Source: Pedobacter petrophilus (GTDB taxonomy: Bacteria > Bacteroidota > Bacteroidia > Sphingobacteriales > Sphingobacteriaceae). From it: a DNA stretch of 64,000 nt. The notes below the pieces were generated by a model. It had not been told where the DNA came from and made no database searches. It saw only the letters and a list, made by a program, of their open reading frames with translations. The number at the start of each line of letters is the position of its first letter. Positions within the stretch are counted from its first letter, which is position 1. The stretch lies in NCBI RefSeq assembly GCF_009674725.1, contig NZ_WKKH01000003.1, positions 62,001-126,000 of the forward strand. The letters run 5' to 3'. This document shows positions 34,195 through 43,152 of the stretch, in pieces. Position numbers and translations under genes: made by a program.

Positions 34195-35157
34195 TTATTC
34201 GTTCACTACGCCCATAGCGCAGAATTTTTCTATCCGTTGCTCAATGAGTTTATCAGTCTTTAGCTTACCTAATGAAGCTAAATCTTTGATGATATAATCT
34301 TTTAAAGTATTTCCCATTAGTTCCGGGTCCTGATGTGCCCCACCAAGTGGCTCAGGAATAATTCCATCGATCAGTTTGTTACCAAACATATCATCTGAAG
34401 TTAATTTCAAACATTCTGCTGCCTTCTCTTTGAAATCCCAGCTTCTCCATAAGATAGATGAGCAAGATTCTGGAGAGATCACCGAATACCAGGTATGTTC
34501 CAGCATATAAACTTTATCACCAATGCCGATACCCAATGCACCACCAGATGCGCCTTCGCCAACCACCACGCAAATAATTGGTACACGAAGCACAGACATT
34601 TCAAATAAGTTTCTGGCAATTGCTTCGCCTTGTCCGCGTTCTTCTGCTTCCAAGCCCGGATAAGCACCCATGGTATCAATAAATGAAACAACAGGCTTGT
34701 TAAACTTTTCTGCCAGGCGCATTAACCGCAAAGCCTTACGGTAACCTTCAGGATTAGCCATACCAAAATTGCGAAACTGGCGCTCTTTGGTATTTTTACC
34801 TTTCTGGTGACCAATAATCATTACGGTTTGGCCATTTATTGTAGCAAAACCACCGATAATTGCCTTATCATCTTTAACGGTTCTATCGCCGTGAAGCTCA
34901 ATAAAATCATCACAAATCATACTGATATAATCAAGCGTTTGCGGACGATCTGGATGGCGGCTCATTTGAACCTTATTCCAACCTGTTAAATTTTTGTATA
35001 AGTTATGGGTAGTTTCATTTAATTTACTATCAAGTTCGTCTAAAGTGGCAGACATATCTACCTTGGTTTTATCGGCAACTTGCTTAACCTTTTCTATTTG
35101 CTGAACTAAATCTGCAATAGGTTTCTCAAAATCGAATGATGTTTTTATTTGCTGCAT
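34195..35157 (-). CDS. accA: Acetyl-CoA carboxylase carboxyltransferase subunit alpha
   Basis: With AccD it transfers the carboxyl group from biotin to acetyl-CoA in the first step of fatty-acid synthesis. The N-terminal helical segment (LEELxxK-type, [17 protein letters not shown]) is followed by the carboxyltransferase core. This includes [88 protein letters not shown] and [15 protein letters not shown]. Its 320 residues are usual. No other acc genes are adjacent. It has an isolated promoter and terminator. Confidence 0.98.
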   Translation of the reverse strand: MQQIKTSFDFEKPIADLVQQIEKVKQVADKTKVDMSATLDELDSKLNETTHNLYKNLTGWNKVQMSRHPDRPQTLDYISMICDDFIELHGDRTVKDDKAIIGGFATINGQTVMIIGHQKGKNTKERQFRNFGMANPEGYRKALRLMRLAEKFNKPVVSFIDTMGAYPGLEAEERGQGEAIARNLFEMSVLRVPIICVVVGEGASGGALGIGIGDKVYMLEHTWYSVISPESCSSILWRSWDFKEKAAECLKLTSDDMFGNKLIDGIIPEPLGGAHQDPELMGNTLKDYIIKDLASLGKLKTDKLIEQRIEKFCAMGVVNE

Positions 35158-35167
35158 AATTGAACCA

Positions 35168-35175
35168 CAAAAATA
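35168..35175 (-). promoter_or_regulatory. Predicted -7 element for accA
   Basis: The minus strand reads TATTTTTG, an exact TAnnTTTG, ending 10 nt before the accA ATG. No -33 was found at the best spacing. Confidence 0.42.
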
Positions 35176-35270
35176 AGTAATTATTTTTAGTTTGCAGGCA
35201 ACAGTTTTATTTACTTTAAAGTGAGACTAAACTTGGGTTTACTATTAACTTGTATGGTAAAGGATTTCTT

Positions 35271-35620
35271 TTATTGCCACCGGTTGAAACCGATGGCAAT
35301 GGGTTTGCTAAAAAAATCATCGATCCTTATCACCTAAATCTTGTCGGTTGAAACCGACAGCAGGGGTTTACTAAAAATTCTCAAACCATAAATCCTCTAA
35401 AATATTGCCGGTTGAAACCGACAACAAGGTTTACTAAAATTCTCAACATAAATCCTTTAAAATATTGCTGTTGAAACCGACAGCAGGGGTTTACTAAAAA
35501 TTCTCAACATAAATCCTTTAAAATATTACTGGTTGAAACCGACAACAAGGTTTACTAAACATTCTAAAACCATTAGTCTTCTAAAATATTCCCGGTTAAA
35601 ACCGACGAATATGGATTAGT
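35271..35620. repeat. Six tandem hairpin repeats, unit ~62 bp
   Basis: Cores of the form CGGTTGAAACCGAC start near 35281, 35345, 35409, 35469, 35530 and 35593. The best copies are the perfect palindrome GTCGGTT-GA-AACCGAC. Each core is followed by a semi-conserved stretch (AGCAGGGGTTTACTAAAA, TTCTCAACATAAATCC, TTTAAAATATT). Because the sequence between cores is repeated too, this is a tandem repeat and not a CRISPR array. The first and last copies are most diverged. It lies between the accA promoter region and the 3' end of the carboxypeptidase gene. Confidence 0.87.
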
Positions 35621-35658
35621 TTAGGATCTTGTAATCCTATTATCCACATAAATCCTGT

Positions 35659-37218
35659 TTAGAACTTCGCCGATTCTCCTGCTTTAGGCAATGCTTTTTG
35701 AATGAATTCACGAATGTGGTTATTTGCTGTTTTCAAATCATCCTTACGGAGATACATCATGTGTCCGCTGCGGTAGCCTTCCCACGTCATTCGATCTTGT
35801 AATTTACCGGCAGCATCTAATTGCCACATGCTGTATTTCGCATTGAAATAATCGCAGGCACCATCATAATAACCAGATTGCACCAACAGATGTAAAAAAG
35901 GGTTTTGTGCCATCGCCTGGCGGAGATTATCTCCGGTTTGATCGCCGGTTTTATCCCATGGGTAAACGGAGCCGAACATGTTATACTTTAAATCTGTTTT
36001 ATAGTTGAGTTCGTTGCGGATGTACATATTAATCGCTGGCGTAAACGAGTGTAGCCAGGAAGTTAATTCTGCATTATAATCCGGACCTTCGCCGGCACTC
36101 ATTTTATCGATCCCGCGGTAACGGGAATCCAGTCTGCCAACTGTGAAACCTTTATCTCTCATCAGTTCTTTCCAAAAGAAATCTGTGGGCACATTGAGGT
36201 TATAATCCATAATTACCTTCTCCGATAAGCCAGAATATCGGGCCATTTTAGCGGCAATGGATTTCTTTTTTTCTGCACTCAACATACCTCCCTGTGCAAT
36301 CGCCGGAATTAATTCGTTTATGGTAAACGTTTCCACTTCAGGCAGCATGGCGGTTAAATCTTTCGATTGTAAATCTGTTGGCAACACTTTATGATACCAG
36401 GCCGTTGCGGCAAAATAAGGCAAACGCAAAGCTGCATTAACCGGGCCACCTCTTTCTATTCCTAATTCTGTTGGAGAAACCAATACCACCCCATTCAGGT
36501 ACATCCATTGGTTGTTCTGAAGTTCCAGTGCTAAACCAGAAACCCGGGTAGTACCGTAACTCTCGCCAATTAAGAACTTAGGAGATGCCCAGCGATTGTT
36601 CCGGGTTACAAAAGTATTAATCCACTCGGCTAAATATTTAATGTCAGCCTTTACACCGAAGAACTTTTCTTTCGGTATATCCTTGCTGGTGGCACGAGAA
36701 TAACCTGTATTTACCGGGTCTACATAAACAATATCTGCCACATCAAGAATTGAGTATGGATTTTCTTTATAACCATAAGGCTGTACCGGGTAGCCTTCAT
36801 CATCAATGTTCAAAACCACCGGACCGGTATAAGCAATGTGCATCCAAACTGATGCTGAGCCAGGACCGCCATTAAATGAAATCACCAATGGTCTTTTGTC
36901 GCGATTAGCAACATCGCTCCGCTCGTAATAAGTATAAAACAAACCAGCAATGGGCTTTCCATCCTCATCCCAAACGGGTAAGGTGCCTGTTGTGGCTTTA
37001 TAGGGAACGGATTTTCCGTTGATATTAACAGCATGACTGGTGACTACCGTGCTTTCCACTTTAATCGTTCTTTCATTAGCTGTAGGTTTCGGCTCCTCTT
37101 TAACCGTTACTTCTGTAGTGGTTTTAGTTTCTTTTGATTGGTTTTTCTTAGGGCCTTGTTGCGCCTGAACGAAAAAGCCGGCACATAAAAATACACTGAG
37201 TAGGAGTTTGAATTTCAT
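35659..37218 (-). CDS. Secreted serine carboxypeptidase-like protein, peptidase S10
   Basis: The 519-residue product has a signal peptide ending FFVQAQ and a polar Lys/Thr/Glu-rich linker (about 21-50). The S10 alpha/beta hydrolase core follows. The oxyanion-hole segment is FNGGPGSASVWMHIAYTGP, the nucleophile is Ser220 in LIGESYGTTR, and the catalytic His486 lies in GYRSGHMMYL. A catalytic Asp is expected in SGYYDGACDYFNAKY. S10 enzymes remove C-terminal residues at acidic pH. Its periplasmic or extracellular role here is inferred. Confidence 0.92.
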   Translation of the reverse strand: MKFKLLLSVFLCAGFFVQAQQGPKKNQSKETKTTTEVTVKEEPKPTANERTIKVESTVVTSHAVNINGKSVPYKATTGTLPVWDEDGKPIAGLFYTYYERSDVANRDKRPLVISFNGGPGSASVWMHIAYTGPVVLNIDDEGYPVQPYGYKENPYSILDVADIVYVDPVNTGYSRATSKDIPKEKFFGVKADIKYLAEWINTFVTRNNRWASPKFLIGESYGTTRVSGLALELQNNQWMYLNGVVLVSPTELGIERGGPVNAALRLPYFAATAWYHKVLPTDLQSKDLTAMLPEVETFTINELIPAIAQGGMLSAEKKKSIAAKMARYSGLSEKVIMDYNLNVPTDFFWKELMRDKGFTVGRLDSRYRGIDKMSAGEGPDYNAELTSWLHSFTPAINMYIRNELNYKTDLKYNMFGSVYPWDKTGDQTGDNLRQAMAQNPFLHLLVQSGYYDGACDYFNAKYSMWQLDAAGKLQDRMTWEGYRSGHMMYLRKDDLKTANNHIREFIQKALPKAGESAKF

Positions 37219-37328
37219 TGAAAGTTTGGTTTGAGTGCTTAAATATCAAACTTAAGAAGCGTTAATCAAAGATGTTTGTAGAAATGTTACTGAAGAAGTT
37301 GTGGAAGTTACTGATTAGCTATTTTTAA

Positions 37329-37370
37329 CCCCCCCGCCCTGCGGGCACCCCTCCTTAAAAAAGGAGGGGA
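37329..37370. repeat. Paired hairpins, terminator-like dispersed sequence
   Basis: Two adjacent inverted repeats occur: CCCGC-CCT-GCGGG and CCCCTCCTT-AAAA-AAGGAGGGG (37348-37369). It is the only strong hairpin structure past the end of the maltose locus and may terminate that transcript. C-run plus GGAGGGG palindromes of this kind look like a dispersed repeat, though no second copy is in the window. Confidence 0.6.
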
Positions 37371-37444
37371 ATAGCGATCATTGTAAAAGCCCAGCGTTTG
37401 AAAAACTATGTTTTCTTTGTTAGCGGTAAAACGAATACAATTTG

Positions 37445-38812
37445 TTAAACCGACCTATTTTCCTCAACGCCTAACTTCGCCGTTAAAACATCATCAGTTT
37501 TCTTCGGTTCTCTAATAAACAAATAGCAAATAACTGCAGCTAAAACCATTAAACCACCACCGAGTTGAACCGCCAGAAGGCGATCGTTATTTAATACGTT
37601 CCGCATTAACCAACCGAAACCCAATGAAGCAATAATCTCCGGCAACACGATAAAAAAGTTAAAAATGCCCATGTAAATACCGATTTTATCTTTCGGCAAA
37701 GAGCCACTAAGCATGGCATAAGGCATAGAAAGAATACTCGCCCAGGCCACCCCAACGCCCGTCATGCATAGGTATAGCATATTTTTGTCGTGCACCCAAG
37801 CCACGCTGATTAAACCAATAGCGCCACAAATCAAGCAAATGGCATGCGTGGTTTTTCGACCTAAAGCATCTGCAATTTTAGGCAATACCAATGCAAAGAG
37901 GAAAGTAATTACACTATAATAAGCTAAGGTTAAACTCCCAAAATCGGCACCTTGGGCATAAACAGGATCAGCAGCATCTTTACCCCCGAATACATTTACC
38001 GCAACGGCAGTGGTGTAATAAAACCACATCAGGAATAATCCTGGCCAGGTAAAAAACTGAACTAACGATACAATTTGCATCCGTTTAGGCATATTTCTCA
38101 ACGCACCGAAAATTTCGTTTACGCCATTTTTAAACCCTCCGGTTTCTTTTTTCTGTAAATCTTCATCTTGCGGAGGGTATTCTTTAGTAGTAAAAACGGT
38201 CCACAGCACTGCGCCAAAAAAGAAAAATGCGCCTATATAGAACGAGAATTTAACATTTTCCGGAATGCTGCCTTTTGCTGCTGTATTTTGTAAATGGAAA
38301 ACATTATTCATTAACCATGGCAAAGAAGAAGCAACACTACCACCCAAACCAATCATCATACTTTGCATAATGAAGCCGCGGTTTACCTGGCTGTCTGGCA
38401 ATTTATCGGTAACAAAAGCACGGAAAGGCTCCATGGCAATATTGCCGAAAACGTCTAAAACCCAAAGCAAGCCAGCGGCCATCCAAAGGGCGCTGCTGTG
38501 TGGCATTACAATTAAAGCGAGACTACTTATAATAGCGCCGATCATAAAATAAGGTCTTCTCCTGCCCCATCTCGGGTGCCAGGTCCGATCACTGAGGTAA
38601 CCGATAACCGGTTGCACCAAAAGCCCTGTTAAAGGCGCAGCTAAAAACAACAACGGAACCTGATCTGCATTTGCACCAAGATTTTCATAAATACGGCCCA
38701 TATTGGCACGTTGTAAATCCCAGCCAAACTGGATTCCGAAAAACCCAACACTCATGTTTATAATCTGAACCAGTGTTAATTTTGGGTTCTCGAAAACTGT
38801 TTTTAAGCTCAT
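37445..38812 (-). CDS. MFS sugar transporter, SLC45/GPH-like (probable maltose importer)
   Basis: A 455-residue protein with about 12 membrane spans. N-terminal IQFGWDLQRANMGRIYENLGANADQVPLLFLAAPLTGLLVQPVIGYLSDRTWHPRWGRRRPYFMIGA contains the RxGRRRP loop 2-3 motif shared by plant sucrose carriers and SLC45 proteins. Loop 8-9 has the matching LGRKTTHAICLICGA. It is the last gene of the maltose locus. The neighbouring cytoplasmic GH65 phosphorylase needs imported disaccharide, so maltose or maltooligosaccharide import with a cation is the best inference. Confidence 0.88.
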   Translation of the reverse strand: MSLKTVFENPKLTLVQIINMSVGFFGIQFGWDLQRANMGRIYENLGANADQVPLLFLAAPLTGLLVQPVIGYLSDRTWHPRWGRRRPYFMIGAIISSLALIVMPHSSALWMAAGLLWVLDVFGNIAMEPFRAFVTDKLPDSQVNRGFIMQSMMIGLGGSVASSLPWLMNNVFHLQNTAAKGSIPENVKFSFYIGAFFFFGAVLWTVFTTKEYPPQDEDLQKKETGGFKNGVNEIFGALRNMPKRMQIVSLVQFFTWPGLFLMWFYYTTAVAVNVFGGKDAADPVYAQGADFGSLTLAYYSVITFLFALVLPKIADALGRKTTHAICLICGAIGLISVAWVHDKNMLYLCMTGVGVAWASILSMPYAMLSGSLPKDKIGIYMGIFNFFIVLPEIIASLGFGWLMRNVLNNDRLLAVQLGGGLMVLAAVICYLFIREPKKTDDVLTAKLGVEENRSV

Positions 38813-38829
38813 TATATTTGGTTTTGTTT

Positions 38830-38921
38830 AACCGCAAAGCGCGCAGTGTGAAAAGCGCAAAGGTGCAAAGCTCTATGCCCATACTTGGCGTTCCTTGCGT
38901 AAATCTTTGTGTCTTTGCGGT
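38830..38921. repeat. Imperfect inverted repeat with CGCAAAG words
   Basis: ACCGCAAAG at 38830-38838 is mirrored by CTTTGCGGT at 38913-38921. Between them are further CGCAAAG-like words (AGCGCAAAGGTGCAAAG) and mirrored counterparts (CCTTGCGTAAATCTTTG). It occupies almost the whole gap between the GH13 and MFS genes. Such ACCGCAAAGG...CCTTTGCGGT sequences resemble dispersed intergenic repeats of Bacteroidota. Confidence 0.7.
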
Positions 38922-38929
38922 CTTTAATT

Positions 38930-40768
38930 TTAAAATGCTATCACTTGTGCCGAAACCGGCTCCAGCTTTACAAGAATGCTTGTTCCTGCAGGAATATTTA
39001 ATTTTCTATCGGTCAATAAATCCGTCACCGGAGAGGATGATTTCACTTTCAAAACACGATCAGGAATTTCGATGTTTGCCTCCAGAGTTTCATTTCTATC
39101 GAAGTTTGCAACAATCAGCAATCGCTGTTTCCCCGAATAGCGAATAAAGGCATACATGCGGTTATTCATATTTCCGGTTTGTGGAACATCATAAATTTCA
39201 CCGCGTAAAACTGCATCACTTTTGGTGGTTACTTTCAACAACTGTTGATAATAGGCCCTAAGTTTTTTTTGGTCGGCGTTTAGTTTTTGTCCGTCGAACA
39301 GTCCGCCGTTCATCCACTGCTGGTGAGATGGAACGCCCCAGTAATCAAAAATCGTAGTACGGTTATCATCACCTCCAAAACCTTCCTGACCTTTACCAGG
39401 CTCGCCCACTTCTTGTCCGAAGTAAAGCATTACCGGACCTGCGCCCAAAGTAGCCGAAACCACCATTGCAGGTAGCGCCAGTTCGGCCTTCCCTGCAAAG
39501 CCTGCAGAAGCAATTCTTTCCTCATCGTGGTTTTCTAAAAAGCGCAACATGTGATTGCCAAAACCAGCACTTTCTGCCTGCCATACGTGACGGATATCCT
39601 TAACATCGGCATTAGGTTCGTTTCTAATCAGCCGCTTTAAGCCGTCGTATAATCCAACCTTATCGTATAAATAATCAAATTTACCATCTTCCAGATATTG
39701 CTTGTATACCTGGGGATTGTAAGCCTCACCGAGAAAAATCAAATCCGGATTTACCTTTTTTACCTGCGGGATAACCCAGTTCCAAAAAGCAATAGGTACC
39801 ATTTCGGCCATATCACAACGGAAACCATCCACACCTTTTTTAGTCCAGAAGGTTAAAATATCCCTCATCTTTAACCACACGGGCGGAATCGGATCAAAGT
39901 ATGGTTTCTCTCCATTTTGATAATCTACACCATAATTTAATTTGATGGTTTCGTACCAATCATCATATTTCGGTGCTGCAGCAAAAACATTATTCCCGGT
40001 AGCTTTTGCCGGATTTTCATCAAATTTTCCATCCTGCAAAGTGGAAAGAGGCGTTTTTATTCCATTGGTTGGCACTACAAAAGGCTGACCAGGAACATAA
40101 TAGAAGTCGTTCTTTTGGCTGAAATTTTTAGTCACATCATCTTGGGCACCAAAATCAATTACAGTTTTCGGCCTGGCATAAGAATGGTAACTCCTCGCTA
40201 CATGATTGGGTACAAAATCGATAATAACTTTGAGTTTCTTAGCGTGCGTTCTTTTAACCAGGGCTTCGAACTCCTGCATCCTGTTTTTTACATCAACAGC
40301 TAAATCCGGATTTACGTCATAATAATCGCGGATAGCATAAGGCGAACCTGCCCTGCCCTTCACCACATCGGCATCATCAACCTTAATTCCGTAAGCAGAA
40401 TAATCTGTTAAACTGGCATGAGCGATGGCGCCCGTGTACCAAACATAATTTGCATGAAGCTCCCTGATTCCGTCTAAAGCCTTGTCGGTAATGTCGTTAA
40501 ACTTACCTGAACCGTTCTGTTCGATGGTTCCGTAAGGAATATTCGTAGTGTTCTTATTTCCAAATAACCGGGGCAATAATTGGTAGATAACGATTTGTTG
40601 ATCGTTCATTTTTTTAGTCTTTTTTTGTGCGAATAGTGGTGATGAAAATAAAAAGATAATTGCAAATAGATGAACTATGCAAACGAGATTGCTTCGTCGT
40701 TCCTCCTCACAATGACGATTCATCAAGAGGGTGCCATTTTTCATTTTACTTTTTGCCTCTACAATCAT
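38930..40768 (-). CDS. GH13 alpha-amylase-family enzyme, exported
   Basis: All three GH13 catalytic residues are present: nucleophile Asp319 (DGFRCDMAEM), acid Glu348 (FLGEAYNP) and Asp415 (LENHDEER), numbered from the ATG at 40768. VIDFVPNHV is conserved region I. That ATG overlaps the GH65 stop by 4 bp (ATGA). A hydrophobic segment at about 30-47 ending LFAQ is a signal peptide, so an exported enzyme is likely. ATGs at 40744 or 40723 are alternative starts, and the latter gives a more normal n-region. Codons just before the signal core come from a dispersed repeat (40686-40717). It probably cuts maltodextrins; its exact specificity is unknown. Confidence 0.9.
   Translation of the reverse strand: MIVEAKSKMKNGTLLMNRHCEEERRSNLVCIVHLFAIIFLFSSPLFAQKKTKKMNDQQIVIYQLLPRLFGNKNTTNIPYGTIEQNGSGKFNDITDKALDGIRELHANYVWYTGAIAHASLTDYSAYGIKVDDADVVKGRAGSPYAIRDYYDVNPDLAVDVKNRMQEFEALVKRTHAKKLKVIIDFVPNHVARSYHSYARPKTVIDFGAQDDVTKNFSQKNDFYYVPGQPFVVPTNGIKTPLSTLQDGKFDENPAKATGNNVFAAAPKYDDWYETIKLNYGVDYQNGEKPYFDPIPPVWLKMRDILTFWTKKGVDGFRCDMAEMVPIAFWNWVIPQVKKVNPDLIFLGEAYNPQVYKQYLEDGKFDYLYDKVGLYDGLKRLIRNEPNADVKDIRHVWQAESAGFGNHMLRFLENHDEERIASAGFAGKAELALPAMVVSATLGAGPVMLYFGQEVGEPGKGQEGFGGDDNRTTIFDYWGVPSHQQWMNGGLFDGQKLNADQKKLRAYYQQLLKVTTKSDAVLRGEIYDVPQTGNMNNRMYAFIRYSGKQRLLIVANFDRNETLEANIEIPDRVLKVKSSSPVTDLLTDRKLNIPAGTSILVKLEPVSAQVIAF
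40686..40717 (-). repeat. Dispersed 32-bp repeat inside the GH13 signal-peptide region
   Basis: On the minus strand it reads CGTCATTGTGAGGAGGAACG then ACGAAGCAATCT. This is a close relative of the CGTCATTGCGAGG...GAAGCAATCT repeat found between genes in many bacteria. Translated in frame it gives RHCEEERRSN. No second copy was found in the window. Confidence 0.75.
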
Positions 40769-43083
40769 ACCAACTCTGCATTATCTACTTCTAATTCTGT
40801 GTTTCCAGCCAATTTATAAATCTGGTTTCTAATTCCGATTTCTAGATCTACATCATTATTGTTTTTGATACTGATGCCGTTTTCTGTGATGTTCACTTTA
40901 AGCGTTGCGCCTCTGAACCCAATGGTAAAGGCAAATGATTTCCATTGCGTTGGTAAAAACGGATTGAACTGTAATTTACCATCGCGCACCCGCATCCCGG
41001 CGAAACCTTCAACCACACTCATCCAGGTTCCGGCCATCGAAGTGATGTGTAAACCATCTTCGGTATCGTTGTTATAATCGTCTAAATCTAAACGGGCAGT
41101 ACGCAAATAAAATTCGTAAGCACGCGCTTCATCATTTAATTTCGCTGCCAAAATACTATGTACGCAAGGCGATAAAGAACTTTCATGTACGGTACGTGGC
41201 TCGTAGAAATCGAAGTTTCTTTTGATGGTTTCTAAGTCGTAATCCTCTTCGAAGAAATATAGACCTTGCAAAACATCAGCCTGTTTAATGAAACAAGACC
41301 GTAAAATTCTATCCCAGCTCCATTTTTGATTAATCGGGCGATCGCTCGCTGGTAAATCTTTTACTAAAATTTGCTCTTTATCTAAATACCCATCCTGTTG
41401 CAAGAAAATTCCTTTTTCCTGATCTTCCGGATAGTACATTTTTTCGATAATATCTGCCCAATCTGCAAATTCATGATCTTTAAAATTCACGCTTTCCAGT
41501 AAACTGGTATACTTTTCTGGTTGTTGACTTTTTACAATCCCTGCGGCTTCGGCAGCATATTTCATGCACCAGGTGGCCAGTAAATTAGTGTACCAGTTGT
41601 TGTTGATGTTGTTCTCGTACTCATTCGGACCTGTAACACCAAGCATTACATATTGTTGTTTATTGCTACTCCAGTTTACGCGTTGCTTCCAGAAGCGGGC
41701 AATGCCGATTAACACTTCTAAACCATATTCGGCCAGATAGGCTTCATCGCCAGTGTAACGGATATAGTTGTAGATTGCAAAAGCAATTGCACCATTGCGG
41801 TGAATTTCTTCGAAAGTAATTTCCCATTCGTTGTGGCATTCTTCGCCATTCATGGTTACCATCGGATATAAGGCTGCACCATCTTTAAAGCCTAATTTTG
41901 CCGCGTTTTCAATGGCTTTGCCCAATTGTTTGTGGCGATAAATCAATAGGTTTCGGCTTACCTCCTGCGGAGCAGTGGCTAAATAGAAGGGCACACAATA
42001 AGCTTCGGTATCCCAATAAGTAGAACCGCCGTATTTCTCGCCGGTAAAGCCCTTCGGACCAATATTTAAACGATCATCTTTACCGGTATACGTTTGGAAA
42101 AGCTGAAAAATATTAAAGCGGATAGCCTGCTGTGCAGAAACGTCACCTTCAATAACGATGTCGCTTTCTTCCCACTTGGTTGCCCAGGCTTCTTTTTGTT
42201 CTTTTAATAAGGTATCAAAACCTTTAGCGGTTGCCTTCGCAATTACAGCTTTAGTTTCTTTTAAAAGTGCTTCTTTTGAATAGTTTTCTGATGATAAATT
42301 AGCTGCAATTTTAACCAGCGTAATTTCTTCATTTGCCTTCACATCAAGCGTAAGTGTTTGCCCGATGAATTTCTCTTTGCGAATTTCTGCTATCTTAACA
42401 TCAAGCTTTTCGCTATTTTTATAAAGCCCGATGTTGCTTCCTGTGCAAACTTCAAATTCAGTTTTCTTAGTTCTCAGTTTGATATAAGCTTCAGTTCCGA
42501 TGATTTCATCAGAAACCAATGTCCAGAATTTTTCATCGTAATTGCTATCCTGATTTTTAACATCCCCATCAATAAAGGGCGACAATGTTAGTTTGCCATC
42601 AAAATTTACTGGTGTAATGGAATAACGAATTGCACCCACTTCATCATCAGCGATGCTACAAAAACGGGTTGCTTTTACTTTTACCGTTTTACCACTTTTC
42701 AGCTTTGCGGTGAAAGTACGCTCCAAAACACCGGCATGCATATTTAACACACGTTTAAATTCGCTTACTTCTGCAGTAGCAAGATCTAAAACTTCATCCG
42801 CTATCCTCACTTCAATGCCCACCCAGTTTGCAGCGTTTAAAACTTTAGCAAAATATTCAGGATAGCCATTTTTCCACCATCCCACACGGGTTTTATCTGG
42901 ATAATAAACACCGGCTACATAGTTTCCGGGCAGTGTTTCTCCGGTATAAGTTTCTTCAAAATTAGCCCGTTGCCCCATGCGGCCGTTGCCTAAACTGAAA
43001 ATGCTTTCTGAAATTTTATTTAAATGTGGATCAAAGCCTTCTTCGATAATGTTCCACTCATCTGCTTTAATGTAATTTTTCAT
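40765..43083 (-). CDS. GH65 glycoside phosphorylase (probable maltose phosphorylase)
   Basis: A cytoplasmic enzyme of 772 residues with no signal peptide. The N-terminal beta-sandwich domain (about 1-280) includes ESIFSLGNGRMGQRANFEE. The (alpha/alpha)6 barrel has GEKYGGSTYWDTEAYCVPFYLATAP and NEWEITFEEIHRNGAIAFAIYNYIRYTGD, where Glu425 or Glu426 corresponds to the catalytic acid region. LGVTGPNEYENNINNNWYTN and a C-terminal beta domain follow. GH65 phosphorylases cleave alpha-glucosides with inversion to beta-glucose 1-phosphate. The adjacent beta-phosphoglucomutase strongly supports this. Maltose is the best guess, from the starch-type neighbours; trehalose and kojibiose phosphorylases are in the same family. 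Confidence 0.93.
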   Translation of the reverse strand: MKNYIKADEWNIIEEGFDPHLNKISESIFSLGNGRMGQRANFEETYTGETLPGNYVAGVYYPDKTRVGWWKNGYPEYFAKVLNAANWVGIEVRIADEVLDLATAEVSEFKRVLNMHAGVLERTFTAKLKSGKTVKVKATRFCSIADDEVGAIRYSITPVNFDGKLTLSPFIDGDVKNQDSNYDEKFWTLVSDEIIGTEAYIKLRTKKTEFEVCTGSNIGLYKNSEKLDVKIAEIRKEKFIGQTLTLDVKANEEITLVKIAANLSSENYSKEALLKETKAVIAKATAKGFDTLLKEQKEAWATKWEESDIVIEGDVSAQQAIRFNIFQLFQTYTGKDDRLNIGPKGFTGEKYGGSTYWDTEAYCVPFYLATAPQEVSRNLLIYRHKQLGKAIENAAKLGFKDGAALYPMVTMNGEECHNEWEITFEEIHRNGAIAFAIYNYIRYTGDEAYLAEYGLEVLIGIARFWKQRVNWSSNKQQYVMLGVTGPNEYENNINNNWYTNLLATWCMKYAAEAAGIVKSQQPEKYTSLLESVNFKDHEFADWADIIEKMYYPEDQEKGIFLQQDGYLDKEQILVKDLPASDRPINQKWSWDRILRSCFIKQADVLQGLYFFEEDYDLETIKRNFDFYEPRTVHESSLSPCVHSILAAKLNDEARAYEFYLRTARLDLDDYNNDTEDGLHITSMAGTWMSVVEGFAGMRVRDGKLQFNPFLPTQWKSFAFTIGFRGATLKVNITENGISIKNNNDVDLEIGIRNQIYKLAGNTELEVDNAELV

Positions 43084-43091
43084 AGTATAGT

Positions 43092-43121
43092 TTCGGGTAG
43101 TGAGTATCAGGGATCAGGACT
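43092..43121. repeat. Short low-complexity TAGTGAGTATCAGGGATCAGG sequence
   Basis: A GTA/TCA/GGA word string in the GH65-pgmB gap, similar in style to the sequences at 43801-43829 and 43857-43883 on the other side of pgmB. It is non-coding. Confidence 0.45.
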
Positions 43122-43152
43122 TACGCCTTAAACCCCAAACCATATACCTTAT

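Noticed and set aside
35271..35620. Possible CRISPR array (GTTGAAACC-like cores at regular spacing)
   Set aside because: The intervening sequences are themselves repeats, the cores vary, and no cas gene is present within the window.
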